Shown: piece by piece, positions 36,495 through 49,603 of the stretch
Numbering within the stretch: position 1 is the stretch's first letter
Layout of the letters: each line of letters begins with the position of its first letter
Origin: Coniochaeta sp. PMI_546
Lineage: Eukaryota > Ascomycota > Sordariomycetes > Coniochaetales > Coniochaetaceae
Direction of reading: 5' to 3'
Assembly: GCA_021432605.1 (NCBI GenBank)
Contig: MU271150.1
Location: forward strand, 2,232,001 to 2,296,000
Length of the DNA: 64,000 bases
Notes under the pieces: generated by a model
The model's database searches: none
Told to the model about the DNA's origin: nothing
The model's input: the letters and a program-made list of their open reading frames with translations, nothing else
Translations under genes and position numbers: made by a program

Positions 36495-38649
36495 GTAGTG
36501 ATCACATTCAGGTTCACCCTTTTCTCCACGTTCTGTCATCAGAGGCTGCTAGGTAGCCGACACCCTACTTTCACCACCTCTTTTTCCCGATCGTACGCGT
36601 GCATTTTTCGGGTGCGGTTTTCGGGATTCAGCATTCTCGAGGTGCTCTCGTGCAACATGACATATCAGAACGGAACGACATGTGTCCCTCATCAGATCAG
36701 GGCAGGTTTGCCAACACAGTCGGTGAACCTGTCGTTTGTGTCGAGAAGCCTCGATAGCCATGGAACTTCACAGTGTCCAGCGGGAGCAAGAAGCAGGTTT
36801 CCACCGGGTATCTGATATCGGGAAGTGTCTGTCCTGGCCGGCATTGCCACGGTGTTCGCTACGAGTGCGCATCACCCGTATCATCGTATGGACTTCGCGA
36901 CTAGGTATCTGAGACCCATACCTAAAGACGTCGTAAAACGTAACAAGGGGTAAGCTCTGGAAGTGTAGCATTCGCATTTGTCGTTACAGAGTTCTGACGC
37001 ATCCTCCAAGTTCGGATGTTTATCTTCCTTTTCTCAGCGAATTCCCTGCGTCGAAAAAATATCATCGTCATCTGCGTTCGGCCTTTGAAGGACACAATGA
37101 ACAATGCATGCTTAGGACCGTGTCTTTTTATACCGAGGACCGAAAACCTGACCAGCCTACTCCCGGTGCTCAAATAAGTCTAACATACATAATCATATTG
37201 CAATACCTGCGAACCGACGTCCTCGACCGGTCATTAAGATGGCATGTTGCCAACTTGGCAAGGCCACGAGCATACTCCGCATCCCAGAGAGTCATAACTG
37301 ATGTCTAGTGGCAGCCAGACAAAGGCAGGCGGTGATTTTGCTGGGTCATACTGCAACCTATATGATGACGACGCAGTGTCTCCTACCCATCTCATTGTCC
37401 TCATGTGTGCGGATACGGAGGAACCATGGTGATGGTGGACAAGAACACGGCGAACCTGTTGGCAGGCCAGTGGCACAAAGCCGGTGCGGTCGAAGTGTTT
37501 CGTTCACTAGACAGAGTGGCGCCCAGAGAGAAGCGCCAGAGCCTTTGTGTTGTTCCACGTGTTTCTTCCTGGTTTATATATGTAAAGTCTACGAGACCCG
37601 AATGCAGCCCCAAGCGGCAGTCAGAACCCCAGGTGATGTCCGATTATGAGTTTAAACATTCACTGTTCTAACCTTGCTCCTGACCGGGAAGAGAGTATAG
37701 TAGACAAGTTCGGAGTAGCTACCTGCATTCACCCCGTACGAAAAAATTACTGAATGTGGGCAGGCTTTCCGCAGAACACAGGATCGTTGGCTACATTGAA
37801 TACCTTAGCTCGAGCTATGGAATTTGCACTTCGTCCAACACTGTGGGCAGTAACTACTTTCCCTGCAGGCGGGGAGGCGAGCAAACGAAGACGACAGGCC
37901 ACCTTGGCATTAGCGTCAAGCAAAGCTGCTTGGTATCAACGCCAACAGATGGTCATCGGGGCAGGACTAGGTCACGGTCGTGACAGTTAAGCGCCTGCAG
38001 CGGCTTGGAGAGGCCAAAAACGGCTGGATTGGTGCTCTTTTGAAGCAGTGTACGACCTCAGGTGGGAATACAGAGTGGAGGGATTATAGGACGAATCACA
38101 ACGGATATGCGTGAGTTGCAGACACCCGGGAAACATGGAGAAGACGGGGCGAGTGGCTATTGACACTCTCGTGGGGGTGTTTGTGGTGCACACAAGTCAG
38201 TCAGGAGAGTCAATGTATTCGACAGGTTCAGCCATGTCAGGGAGCAGGGGCTGGCCGGCGGGGGTGCTGGTGCTTCCGAGATGACCGATGCCAGAGGAGA
38301 AGATCTGTGGGATGGCAACGTCGCTGGTAAAGAGTCGATTTCTCGCTCTGTTCAGCTTCAACTCTTCGTAGACCTCAATATCGCACCAGTTGTTGTGTTT
38401 CTGGGTTGCAGTCTGATGGTTTTCGATGTTCGGGAATCATCCGAGATATGGGTCAGAGTATGCTGCGGGACTGAAGCCAGCCACAGTGTGTGAGCTTTGA
38501 CGCCAAGGCTATCCAAGCGTGATTTGGTTTCCCCAGCAGGATGGTGTGGACGATGAGAACAGACATGACCAGCTAAGCAGACTCCTGGGTACTTGCCTAA
38601 CTTACCTTACACAAAGCAAAGTCTTGGAACAGGCAGGTGGGCTATCACA

Positions 38650-38690
38650 GAAAAAAAAAAGAAAAAAAAAGGAAGAAAGAAAAGTAAAGA
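38650..38690. repeat. A/G low-complexity tract
   Basis: About 40 bases are almost entirely A with some G, in two A runs of nine or ten. No retroelement frame or target-site duplication lies beside it, so it is called simple sequence only. Confidence 0.8.
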
Positions 38691-40354
38691 AGGGCTCCTT
38701 ACTTCCCATGGTCTTGGAGAATGTTTCAAAACCCAGAAGACGGGCTAGTTGGCCACGTGGATAACGGTGTCCGCAGTAAACTGCTTGGAGCTGATCTTCG
38801 CGGATACCTTGGGAAGGGACGTTTTGCCTTTACGGTACCCTAGTACTGTACTTTCCAGGTCAGGCCTCTCTTAGGTCTAAGGTAGGTACCTCTGCATAGT
38901 CGACACAGGACATAACAGATTTGCCAACAAGCCGTGAGCACGTGGGCACGTGACGCGACAAAATAATGATGTACTCACCCAAACGTACAAGGTACACAAT
39001 ACACGCACCACACTTACACTAGGGCGAGCATGTGCACGGACAGTCGCTTTTGTCCCTTTTCGGCCCAAGGAGCTAGCTGTGCAGTAATCTCGCAAATCTG
39101 GTTGCGACGAAGGATCTAAGATCGCGGAAGCCAGTCAGCCTTTCCTGATTGGGCAGCCCCGTAGACCAACAAACCAACGCTCTCTCTTCAGCTGTGGCTG
39201 AATTCGCTTAAATAGCCAACGGTCTGGCCAGCTAACAGACCAGGTATTCAGGTGGTGTCCACGATTTCCCCACGTCGTAGGGGTCTGAATGTCACGCCGC
39301 CATGGTGTTCTGGACAAGGTAGGGAGCTTTAATGGCTCGTGGCGTCGGGATCTGGACTTCGTTCGATCTTCTTGCTCTACCCTTCTGGGCCTCGGCGTTC
39401 GCGCCCACGTACGCACACAAGGTCACACCAATGTCAAATCAGCGGGCTGTGTTCTTCCTCAGAACCGCCGGTCCCAATCCAGCTGAGAGATGAGTTCAAC
39501 GTTCTCCGTTTGACAGTTGGTCGACGCCGTCCTCACTCGGTACATGGCTGAGGGGTTAGACTAAACAGCAGCCGAGCATGGATATTCGTTCTGGTGACAC
39601 CTTAGCACGTCAACATGCCTCGGGTCAATATTGAGGCACTTTCTTGAGCGAAGGCTGCCCCTAGACCTCTGGCTCGAGCTAAAAGTCTTTGATATCTGTA
39701 ATCGCCTCTTTCGCCTTCTTGCTTTCACAACATGTAATGAGTTGGTATCCAAGTACGGCTCTCCCGTATAGGTTACTTTCCACTTCCTACCTTCCACTTC
39801 CGTTTCTAATAATTGTCACTGAGTTTCCCGTTCCCACAGGGCCGGGGAGACCGTGAACCTTTCAGAGTTGCCTCTTCCGTTTCCACGGCCCTGCGCTTAC
39901 CTTCGTCTAAGGCTGACACACCCGGTTCACCAATCGCACCGGTACAAGAAGCAACCCCAAGTTCACCGTAGAATTCGAGAGATAGCAGTCAGCACCGAAC
40001 AGGTCCGCGATCGAACAGGCTATGGGGAGGAAAAGGCCAGAACCAGATGTTTAGGCCTGATACACTCGAGGTACATTCAAACAGAGAGAACCGTTCAGGG
40101 AGAGTCAGCCACGATGGTTTGAACGATGGAACCCAATCATCTGCGTGACGTGTGCCACGACCAATTACTTTTGCCGGGTTGCTCGAGGTTCGGAGCTCCG
40201 CTGGCCTGCACACGCAGGCGGCTCCAAAAGCCAATACGATATTGCTTCGTACCAAGATCGTCCATGCTACCGTTGGGACATACTAGACACCCTTGGCCAG
40301 GTCATCAAGACCGCAATTGGTATCAATGCTCAAAAATAGAGCCCCTCTCTGACA

Positions 40355-42830
40355 TCAACAGCCGCCCCGAAAACCCCCGAGCAGCTTCTCTAGCCCATTC
40401 ACGCCCAGTCCCTTAAAACCACAACCCTTCTGCTCCCTCTCCCCCACAGAGATAACGGCCCCAACGAGGTCGTGCGCCACCTCCTCCGACACAGCACTGT
40501 CTCTCTTGTAGTGGGGATGCGTCGCCACAAAGTGACGGATCCAACGAGCCGCAGTCCATAGCTCACCACTGGCCCGCCGGCGGATCAGGTCCAAGTATGT
40601 CGCCAGCTCGCAACGCGTGGCCACGTCGATGTTCATAGAGTCTAAATAGGCTTCCACAATTGGTATGAGGCCCGGGAATTCGTCATTGTCGTCGTCGGCG
40701 GAGTCTACTGGAGCGGGAGACGAGGGAAATGCGCGCGCGTATTCGGTGCCGTTGATGATCTCGTTGATAGTCATCAGCCGATACTCGTCCTCGACCGGTC
40801 CCGTAGGAGTAGCAGGACGGCTTGGCATAGGCGTGTTTGCGCCCGAAGGTCCGGCGCTGCGCGGAGCCCTGGCAGGAAAGAGATTCTTGCGGAAGTGGAA
40901 CTTTCCTTCCAGGACAGCATCGCGAATGTGCGCCCCCTCCATGTTCTCGTCCACCTTGGCGATCGGAATGTAGAAATTTAGATCGAAACTCAGTATCGCC
41001 CGTGTGACGAGCACAATGAAGACGGCGAATGCCGCGTTCTCGAAATCTGTGATCTGGATCTCCATCGGCCGGAACTCGACCCTCCATCCGATGCTATTGT
41101 CGGCAGGGGGGGGCTTGAAGCGCATGTGCTGCCAGTTCGTACTTTGGATGTTTTCAAAGTGGTCTGTTTTGTTCAAATCTAATTCGTCGAGATCTTCGGC
41201 GAAGATCACAAGGGGATCTCGGATAAACAGATGCGCAAAGTGAGTCGCCAACCGCTCGTCCATTCCACCGTCGAGAAGCTTCGCTTTGATTTCCTCGTCG
41301 ATGACGAGATTGGGGTCCAGGTACTCGGGCCTCAAACGGTGGTCTGTAGAGATGTAGGTAGAATTCGAGGCGTATCGGGACTTCGGGATACGCCACCGGT
41401 CATGCTCCAGGGGCTTATATCTCTCTTTAGCTTCTTGGCAATGTAAAACGCTGAGAATGTAGTCATCGAGACTTACCTTTTCACCCAGTTCCTCCGGGGT
41501 GCGATCATCAACTGCCTTGCTGATCTGGTTCCACCGGACGTCGGTATCAGCCAGGAAGCCTTTGTATATGGGAGTTGCAGCGGTTAGAGCCAGAAGAATG
41601 GGCCCTAGTGGGCTCAGCTGGTCGTACATCTGTCTGCCTTCAGTGATGTTTTTGGCCTGAAAGGTTATTTGCAAACAACAACTGCCCATTCCGAAGGCCA
41701 TGGCGTCCATGTGTATGAAGTTGTCGGGAGCGGCGCCGTTCCGCACATCGTCATCCTCGGGCCAGTTATGCAAATCGTAGTTGACCGTCGGATCCTTCCA
41801 AGGCCAGGGTGTCTTCTCGTCTCTGAACACGGGGACATTGACTTGAACCTTCCGCCCCCTCCTTGAGCGTATATTCGCCGCCAGGGTCGGGAATCGAATA
41901 TGAGGATTTGCAATCTCGTCTGGAACAAACTGAGACCGCAGCTTTGGTCCGGAGACAGGATAGTAAGGGTCACTAAATACACCGGGGCTGCCAAGGCGCG
42001 GAAATGTTGTCAACGTGATGGGGTACTCGGTCGTCAACATGTGGTCCTTTGCTATGGCTCTCCTAAGGTCAATGAGCATGGGTAGTGATAGTCGGTCATG
42101 CAAGGCCGTCAGACTTACCGTAGTTTCATATCGGACTCTACAGCAAGGAGCTCCTTGAACTCGATTCCCCATGGCTGACCTGGCGTTGCCTCCAGCATAA
42201 ATCTGCCAAATTCAGGGTGGAAAACAGGGAGTGGAGACTCGTGACTGCCGCAATAACATCAGCATGGCAGACTTGTAGATTAGAATGGACTCGGGAGCTG
42301 GGGACACGAGCTTACCTAGCCCCGGTTGTGGCTTGCAGGTCAGGAACACCTCCGCCTCCAGATGTGAGTTCCTTGTCATTGGCCAGCGCCTTCAGAATGT
42401 CGGCCTGCCTCAAAGACACGAGCACGCGATTGTCGTCTGGGGTCCAGACCACAACCAGGTACTCAACCTGCGGTATCATATCGGCCTCAGCAAGCAGGTA
42501 AGTGTGAAGGAGCTCCAGGTGCTTACATACCTCGTCACCCCAGAGTAATGCGTCTCGTTCCTTGTGCTTGGCCTTGTTCCATATTGCGAGTAGTTGCTGT
42601 TTTGATCTCCAGTCAGTGCCTGCTTGTTCCCGAGCCAGGCGTCTGTGATCCATGGCAAGAGTTGGATGCGCCTACCATGATCCCCCACTCCCTTACTAGA
42701 TTGGCCTGCTTCTTCGCGTCTGGCCATTCCAGGGCCGTGCCCAAGGCTCTTCATCGACGAGGATCCATTAGCATGTCGTTGTTACGTCAAGTTGCCTGGT
42801 AAGGAGAGCGCATGCTTACAACAAACCCAT
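40355..42830 (-). CDS. GCS1: Glutamate-cysteine ligase catalytic subunit
   Basis: Six exons (42830-42820, 42748-42676, 42596-42531, 42467-42316, 42202-42119, 42062-40355) give 697 residues. The first exon is only 11 bases, yet splicing gives MGLLALGTALEW, the family's standard start. Introns are 71, 79, 63, 113 and 56 bases. Conserved segments include the active-site region LEATPGQPWGIEFKELLAVE, then DAMAFGMGSCCLQITFQA, VRWNQISKAVDDRTPEE, RIPKSRYASNSTYIS and SIGWRVEFRPMEIQITDFEN. The enzyme joins glutamate and cysteine using ATP, the rate-limiting step of glutathione synthesis in the cytosol. A 54-base in-frame stretch starting with GTAAGT at 41477, just after EELGEK, may be a further intron; removing it would give 679 residues, close to yeast Gcs1. 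Residues about 440-500 are a Ser/Pro-rich insertion. Confidence 0.97.
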
Positions 42831-44879
42831 CTTGTCGGTTCCGGTTGCAAAGGGGGTGGTTGGTGGCGAAGCGGCTCCGTCACAAGCACAGATATTGTAG
42901 GGCCGACGGAAATATAGTATTGATCTTCCGTTGAATGCTGGATAAGGGAAAAGCCCTTGTCGATTGATAGGGGACGCGGTATTTGGATCGGACCGCGGTG
43001 GTGAAACCTTGATCACAAGGTTAGACGGTTCCCTGTCTAGAGATCTGATATCTATCTAGAGTGCAAAAATAGAAGGAAAAAAAGGTGCAAGTGTTCAAGG
43101 GGTTTTGTATCTAGGGAGTACCTGGAATTGGGGACCCGATAGTGGGTGTGAGAGATGAATGTTTAGATGGATGTTTTCACACCTCGAAGTGAAGCCCGTG
43201 ATGCCCCCACGTCAGTAGTGCTGCAGATGTGGTAAGCCATTACCGAATCAGTGGTTACGCCTCGTGAACGAGCAAATAAGGTCTTGTCAAGCAGAAGGCG
43301 TCATCGAGGGCACGCAATCTCGGCGTGTCGCAAGTGGTGGGTCTGTGATGGACTGACAACCTGGAAGGGAGACGAGAATAACAAGAGCATAGCAAAAAAA
43401 GCAAGGAGACAGATGCGAGGAGAGCTGGCGGCCTTACAGCATGCACCACACGAGTGATGTTCAGGTGGATGGCAGATGCGTCAAGCCACAATTCTGGGGG
43501 AGGGCGAGCAAGAAAGAGGGCGAGCAAGAACCCAGCAATCAGTTTGGACCGGCGTAGTAAACGACAGTCCCAGGCTTTCTGTCCGTCGAGTCAAGTCCGA
43601 GCTTGGAACAAAGAGGAAGGGCTCTCTGCTTGACAGCGGGACGCGGATTGAGCACCACGGAACGAGGCGGGGGTTCTGATTAAGGCTTGGCCCGGATCAG
43701 CGCCGAGTAGCTCTTGACTTTGTGTGAATATCTGTCAATCTCACCATGGTCGTCGGCCCTCTCTCTTCTTAGTAGATCTGTGATGTCTGGAACGAGCACT
43801 GTCGGGAAGTCTAGAGCTACCTTACCTATGTATGAATCAGCCCTTTTTCCATTTTGTGGTGACCCAAAATGTGGGGTTGCCGTCTTCATGAAAGACGGAA
43901 GATTTTCCACTCAGCGGGCTTCGGCATCTCGTCTCGTAATGGATTTTACCTCCTTTCCTGGAGCACCCAACAGGGGGACTTAAGACAGAGAGTTGCCTGA
44001 ACTAGACTAACGGCCGACTAGAAAACATTTTCTCGCGCCCTTCCTCGGAGAGACAGGGCGCGGGTCTGTCCGAGGCAGTTTCTCTCGGTCGATACCCGAG
44101 TAGATACCACTTTGCTTAGAAATCGGGCGCTTGATGATGCGCCAACCTGAAATAAGCCGGGTCGTCCTGCTACACGTAGACGTCTGCAGTAGATCTAAAC
44201 GCTGCAATGATGTTTTTCTCCGGATAAAGACGGCACTTCTTCGGCAGAGGTATCCACCACCTCACTCACCTACTGTGAAGTTCCTCCTGCCCACCGACAT
44301 GCATCGGACCTTGGGGGCTCCAGAGCAGTGGTGGTGATTATAAGTCTCCTTTCTTTTCCGCGACTTCGAATGCTCCTGATCTTCACGCCCAGCTACGTGC
44401 GTAAGGGCACAGACAAACATTAGAGAGACGATAGCGGCCTCGAGGATCGGAAACGGACACCTGTGGACTGTTGCACAGTCTATCTTGACAAGTATGACGA
44501 CGTGCAGACCATGGCGATGCTGCACCCTCAAGTTTTCAACATGAGTAATACAGCTTAGTATACATGCGAAGCAATGTGCCTATGTAGCTACGATATGGAA
44601 CAAAACGCAATGCCATGTATGCTCTAATGGGACTGAACAGTGGCCAGCCCTTTTGGATCTCCTGCCTCCTCCCAATGCCCGGGCACCCGAAAAAACACCC
44701 CGTGAAACGCCCGCCATGCTTTCTAATGGAAAACTATTGATACAAGTACAGAATCGTGACGACAAAAGGGGGTATATCAAGTCAGAGAAATCGGAATATG
44801 GAAAAAGAAACACTCAATGCCCAACATCCCGGATAAGAAGTAGAAGCGAAGTCGGTTGTAGGCCACATAGAAGAGTTTG
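42831..44879. other. 2 kb between GCS1 and the CFEM gene
   Basis: The left part is the GCS1 promoter. A 13-base direct repeat (GGGCGAGCAAGAA) occurs twice near 43500-43530. Small frames at 43680-43983 overlap on both strands and were not called. The right end is the CFEM gene 3' side. Confidence 0.5.
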
Positions 44880-47571
44880 CTATTGCACGTTAAGGAACAG
44901 ATCGTCACCCCTTCTTGTAGGCGTCAGCTTGGGTAGCCACCCAGGCGTCGCCGGCAAGGCAGCTGCCATGTCTTGACCTACAAACCCGGGCCCTGCTTGG
45001 TCGCGCTCCCACCTGACTCTCCTAGTTGACTGGCCCCCGAGATCTTCCCCCAGCGTCAGCGCCGCAGCCCGGTCGGCGCCTAGCCGTTTCGTTAGCAGAA
45101 AAGAGCTGCCCGTTGACTCAACGCTCCCCGTCGTCGTCGCGCTTGCCGGGGAGATGAGGATCCGATCTGGCAGTTCACTGCGACCAAGTTTTGTTTGGGT
45201 CACGGATAACCTAGAGCCATCTTGGCCTTGGACAGGGCGATTATCTGGCTGTGATGAATGCTGGTACGGGAGTTGTTGGTGCTGATACGGCTGTGAAAAC
45301 GAGCCGCGCTGATGATGTCGGTATTGCGGGCGTTGGCGCAGAGGAGACAGATGCAGCTGGTCATCAACTCCGAGTGTCGCTGGCTCTATTTTCGCACCTG
45401 GAGAACCCGTCTTGAGATCGGCTGGGTTTGGGACAGTACCACTACCCTGAGCCGGAGCCCGCTTGAATTGTTGCCTTGCTGTGCCAGAGACTTGGGACGC
45501 AGTATGGTTCCGCTGTGATCTGAGCGGTGACACGGCAACGGCACCGACAGTTGGGCCTGGTTGCCGCAGCGGATTGAGTGGCGGCGGAACGAGGAGTTCA
45601 TTCCTCGCAGGTCGCGGGAAGAGCGTCAGCGTTGGTTGCAGCGCCTTCGGCGGCGTCGGTAGCAGCTTGTGTTCCTGTTGCGTGCGCTGATCTAGAGCAT
45701 CTCGACTTGCACCCGGAAGTTTTGGGTACGTAACTGGAGATCTTCCTGATGAAATGGGTGTGTGAGGTGATTCGACTACTGGAGACAAGCCGTCTTGCGG
45801 CTTGTCTTCAATGGCATCGCCTTCTCCATCCACCTCAGCGACAGACGACGCAATAGTCGTTGCAGAGTCCTGAGACCTTCGTTTGTTCTGTGTGATCCCG
45901 CCTCTCGACTTTCGTCTCCTACCCGCCTCCTGCCCCTTCGTTCCCACGGTACTATTCTGCTGCGCGGCGGTGAGAGATGTCCCCGGGAAATGATGCAAAG
46001 GGACATGGTTCACAGAACTGGGAGCGACAGACTGGGGTAGGCTGAAATTCGAATAGACGCTGGACGACCTAGCGGCCTGTAATCCGTCCTTGAACTCGAT
46101 AGGTGGGCCAAGTCTGGCCGCAGAACCTTTTTTTGGCGCTGATCCGGGCTTGGACAATTGGACCTCTCTTTTTGTCGGCGTCACCTTGTCAACAGGAGAT
46201 TCTGGCGCTGCGTCCATAGCCCGCTCAGCCTTCGTCCTGTTCACGGGACTTGAGAGCTCGGCCACGTTCGACTTCCTGTCTTTGTTACTCAAAACCCAGT
46301 TGCCCCATTTGTCAGCGACATAATACGTCGTTGTCGATAGTGGGTCAGTCGGTGGTGGTCGCCATATGTTCGATCCTCCGACGCTCTCACCCTCTCCATC
46401 CTCCTGAAACTCGGTCACTACGCTATCCCGGCTAGACTGCCAGTTCCGGGCTTCCTTTTGCGTCTGTCCTGAATTCTGGGGAATGGTAACTGTCAAAGCT
46501 GGTTTTAGAAGACCCTGTCCGCCCGGTGTGTAGGGAATGTAGGTTTTGGCAGGCTGCTCTATATGCACCGGACTTCCAACTCGAGAGTCTTGAGCCGTGA
46601 CTACGGCACTCCGGGGGGGCGACAGTGCAAGGCCTATAGTCTCTCTCCTCTGCCTCTGGGAATCGCCCGGCCTTCTGAACTCCATATCAGTAGGCGCCGT
46701 ATGGATTGGAGCAGAGATCTGGAGGGTACGGGGACTATTCTGGTTGCTCTTGAGCATCCCGAAACCCTTTGACTCTCTCTTTGGGTTGAACAGAATTGAC
46801 TCCTGGTCACCAAAGTTCCTCTTTCGAACACACCTGGCAAGGAATATGAGCCCAATAGCAAATCCCAATGTTGCGGCAATACCGACAGAAATACCCGCTA
46901 TTTGAGCTGTGTTCAGCGAAGGGCCACCGCCAGCGCCTACCGCTGTCGGTGCTGGACTGGATGTTGTGCTTGTCGATGGAAACGCTGGTGAGGATGCCGA
47001 GCTCATTGTTACGAGGGGCGTTATGCTGACAGCATTTGGGGCAGATACCGGCGTTGTCGATGGCAACGAGACGACGGTTGTTGTACCACCTCCAGGGACT
47101 TGAACGGGCCCAGTTCCCGATGGGACCACCAGGGTTGCAACAATCGTCGCATGAGTCTCAGGCGCCGCATTCTGAACGCCTGAGCACATGGCGTACGCCC
47201 TCGAGATTGCTTGCTCTGCCACTCCGTCAGTCACAATAGTGGTGCTTGAGCTTGACTCTTAGATAGGTTCACTTACGAGATGCATCACCTCCCTGACACG
47301 AGTTCCGATTGATCTCTGCAACGAGACATTGCACGGCCCCTTCTCCAACCGTAAAACCAGATGTCCCAGTTTTCTGACATAGACATGACAAAGATAGGGG
47401 GGTCCCGCAACCGGCTGTGTTATAATTGTTCGACACGAAAGATTGGAAGCAGTCGAGAGCGCACGAAGGGACGAAGTCTGTTATATCGCTCTGATGGATG
47501 GACGCGGCGGCTCTGGCGCACATAGCTGCTAGGGCCCATATTGCGAAACCTATGAGTGGCTTGGATGCCAT
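44880..47571 (-). CDS. CFEM-domain single-pass membrane protein with long cytoplasmic tail
   Basis: Two exons (47571-47277, 47215-44880), 61-base intron with GTAAGT donor, give 876 residues. Residues 1-22 are a signal peptide. A CFEM domain follows with its eight cysteines: CALDC, AGC, LSCLC, VQC, NSC and AMC; the last falls in exon 2, which supports the splice. A Ser/Thr/Pro-rich stalk (about 120-200) leads to one transmembrane helix at about 201-225 (IAGISVGIAATLGFAIGLIF) and a basic stop-transfer motif (RCVRKRNF). The remaining 650 residues are cytoplasmic, low-complexity, Ser/Pro/Gln-rich and probably disordered. CFEM proteins bind haem or act at the cell surface in adhesion and signalling. 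This topology resembles a wall-stress type sensor rather than a GPI-anchored haemophore or a seven-helix Pth11 receptor. Confidence 0.88.
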
Positions 47572-49603
47572 TCTAAGACAAGAACCCTAGCAGGTTAATG
47601 GATAAGCAAGAGTGTCCTAGATGAGGTTGATTGTCGGCCAAGAAAGCGGCGAGTCTGGCAACATCTCCCATACATCGACTGTGACAGCCTTGGAAACCCT
47701 TGAGTCTCCTCAGTTCGGTTTGATTTTCCTCAACCAAGGGCTTCCAGGCCAACAAAACATGAACAAGACAAAGAAGCTTTGGATCAGAAGCAGGACGAAG
47801 ACGAACAAACGACAAATAGACGTACCTAGTAATGAGATAGGACTTAGTATTAGGAGAGACGACCGGCATCTCCCACAATGATTGATATGAAACCCGGTGA
47901 CGCAACGAAAAGAACCCGTGCTCATATCGCAAGGAAAAAAACCATGTGGAAGGAGGCTACCGACCGAACAGCTACGCCCATGAGAAAACAGAACAGACAA
48001 AAGGGAGAAAATGAGAACTACCTTAGTCTGAAAGGTGTTACAGCCAAGGGGCCGGGAAGGAGGCCAGGCTTGGGAATAGATGCTTATAAAAGAGCAGAGA
48101 ACGCAAAGGAAGAAGTCAAAAGATACAAGGTTGGGCGGGAAGCCGGCCTATCGCGTAGCCCATCGTACTGCCCGTTGCCATGTCCATGAAGCGCTTAACT
48201 TGGAACGGCATGCCCGATGCTTATATGTCAGGCTAGAATTTTGACAGTGGGAGGGAACTACACCTCTGACACACCTCAAAAGCGATCAACAGAGAGAGAG
48301 AGAGAGAGAGTGAGAGAGAGAGAGAGAGAACGGGCAACTTCCCTGCCAATGCTGTGCATGCGGCACCGAGGAGAGCTTGAATTAACCAGAGTCTACACAG
48401 ACCGGTTGGAACGAAGCATCAAGGGGAGTCTCAGAGACGAAGCCGCTTCAGGATGGGGTCGAGGCTAGGGGTACAGTTGGCCACTGCCGGCGACTCGAGT
48501 AGGTAGGCAACCGAAAACGGTATTTAAGGGAAGTACACGTAGAGGTACCGGGCCTGGAAACTGGTTCGAATTGCCAGTGTAAGACACGCCTGACGAGAGA
48601 GACTTGTATGTAGCATGTACCCAATAAACCGCTGAAACATCAGAGGGGCCAACGAGGTGCTTGTTGTAAATAAAGTGTCGATGCAGGAACCGAGCCTTCC
48701 TGCAGATGAATGGCTCAGGAGCAGTTGTTTCCAATCTCTACGCGCTTACATACTTCGCCGGCGCCTAAAAATGGGCACGCACTAGACTCTATGCTCTAGT
48801 CTAGGCTTAGTTCAGACTTAAGGTGGAGTCTGATGTTCGGCGCCAAGGCTGGTCGACGGTTGGGCCAGCCAAAGCCTTCGGTGTTGGCGGCGGGATGACG
48901 TCTGCGCCTGTCGAAGGATCAAGGGGATTATAGTACACGCAAGACATGTTAGTGCAGTGACCTGGACGGGGGATGACGGCGAACACAATACACGTGAAGA
49001 CATGGAACCGTCGCGTCCCAGTAATGAAGAATCACCTTTCCATCTTGACGTCATATCAAGTGTGCTGGTTCAGTCATTTGCGTTTGCTCTCTGTTCTCTG
49101 ATTGGGAAATGGGGTTGTGAAATGTTCCTCCTGAAAGGTGGCGGCTAAGGTGTAACACCTTCGCATTAATCGATACCACCGGTGTAAACGTGTAATCACC
49201 TGGGGCTTCGGGTACGCATGTCTAATAAACTAGTCTTCAGAAACATCAGATATCACAATGAGACCCCTTGAGAGAGGCAACAAGGGCGCCAATATGGCTA
49301 GCTTGGTCGGGCAGATCGTGCGCCAGTGAAATTGTTGGTATCTACATCCTAGCTCCGTTCCACAGTCATAACTTTTTCCGACCCTTGACCAGGGATATTC
49401 ACCCCGACGTCTATGGACGAGCGAGAAACGATCAAGAACAAATGCCACCTTACTCCGGCGAATGTCAAATCGTAATCATGACCGACAACAACTCCGAGCT
49501 CTCGACTACACCAGCACAAGTCGGTTGAAACCTCCCGTGGCCTACCTCTCAAACGGAGCACACAAGCCCACCAGGCCAGCAAGGTTTCGCGGCAGCGAGT
49601 CCC
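47572..49603. other. 2 kb intergenic region between the CFEM gene and DBP5
   Basis: It contains the CFEM gene promoter side and the DBP5 3' side. A GA microsatellite lies at 48291-48329. Frames at 47573-48189 overlap on both strands and look like leader sequence. No gene is supported. Confidence 0.5.
48291..48329. repeat. (AG)n microsatellite
   Basis: About 39 bases of AG dinucleotide repeat with a single T interruption near 48311. It lies about 720 bases upstream of the CFEM gene start codon. Confidence 0.95.

Larger units (their letters stand above)
35099..40354. other. 5.2 kb convergent intergenic region
   Basis: It lies between the 3' ends of nsdD and the glutamate-cysteine ligase gene, unusually long for a convergent pair. 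Apart from one doubtful frame (36234-36494) and an A/G-rich tract at 38650-38690, I see only short overlapping frames. An AGGTA cluster lies at about 38878-38891. Confidence 0.5.

Noticed and set aside
38650-38690. A-rich tract considered as the tail of a retroposed element
   Set aside because: No upstream coding remnant and no target-site duplication; treated as simple sequence.
43680-43983. Frames on both strands between GCS1 and the CFEM gene
   Set aside because: Short and mutually overlapping, with no family match, although the - strand one is weakly protein-like.
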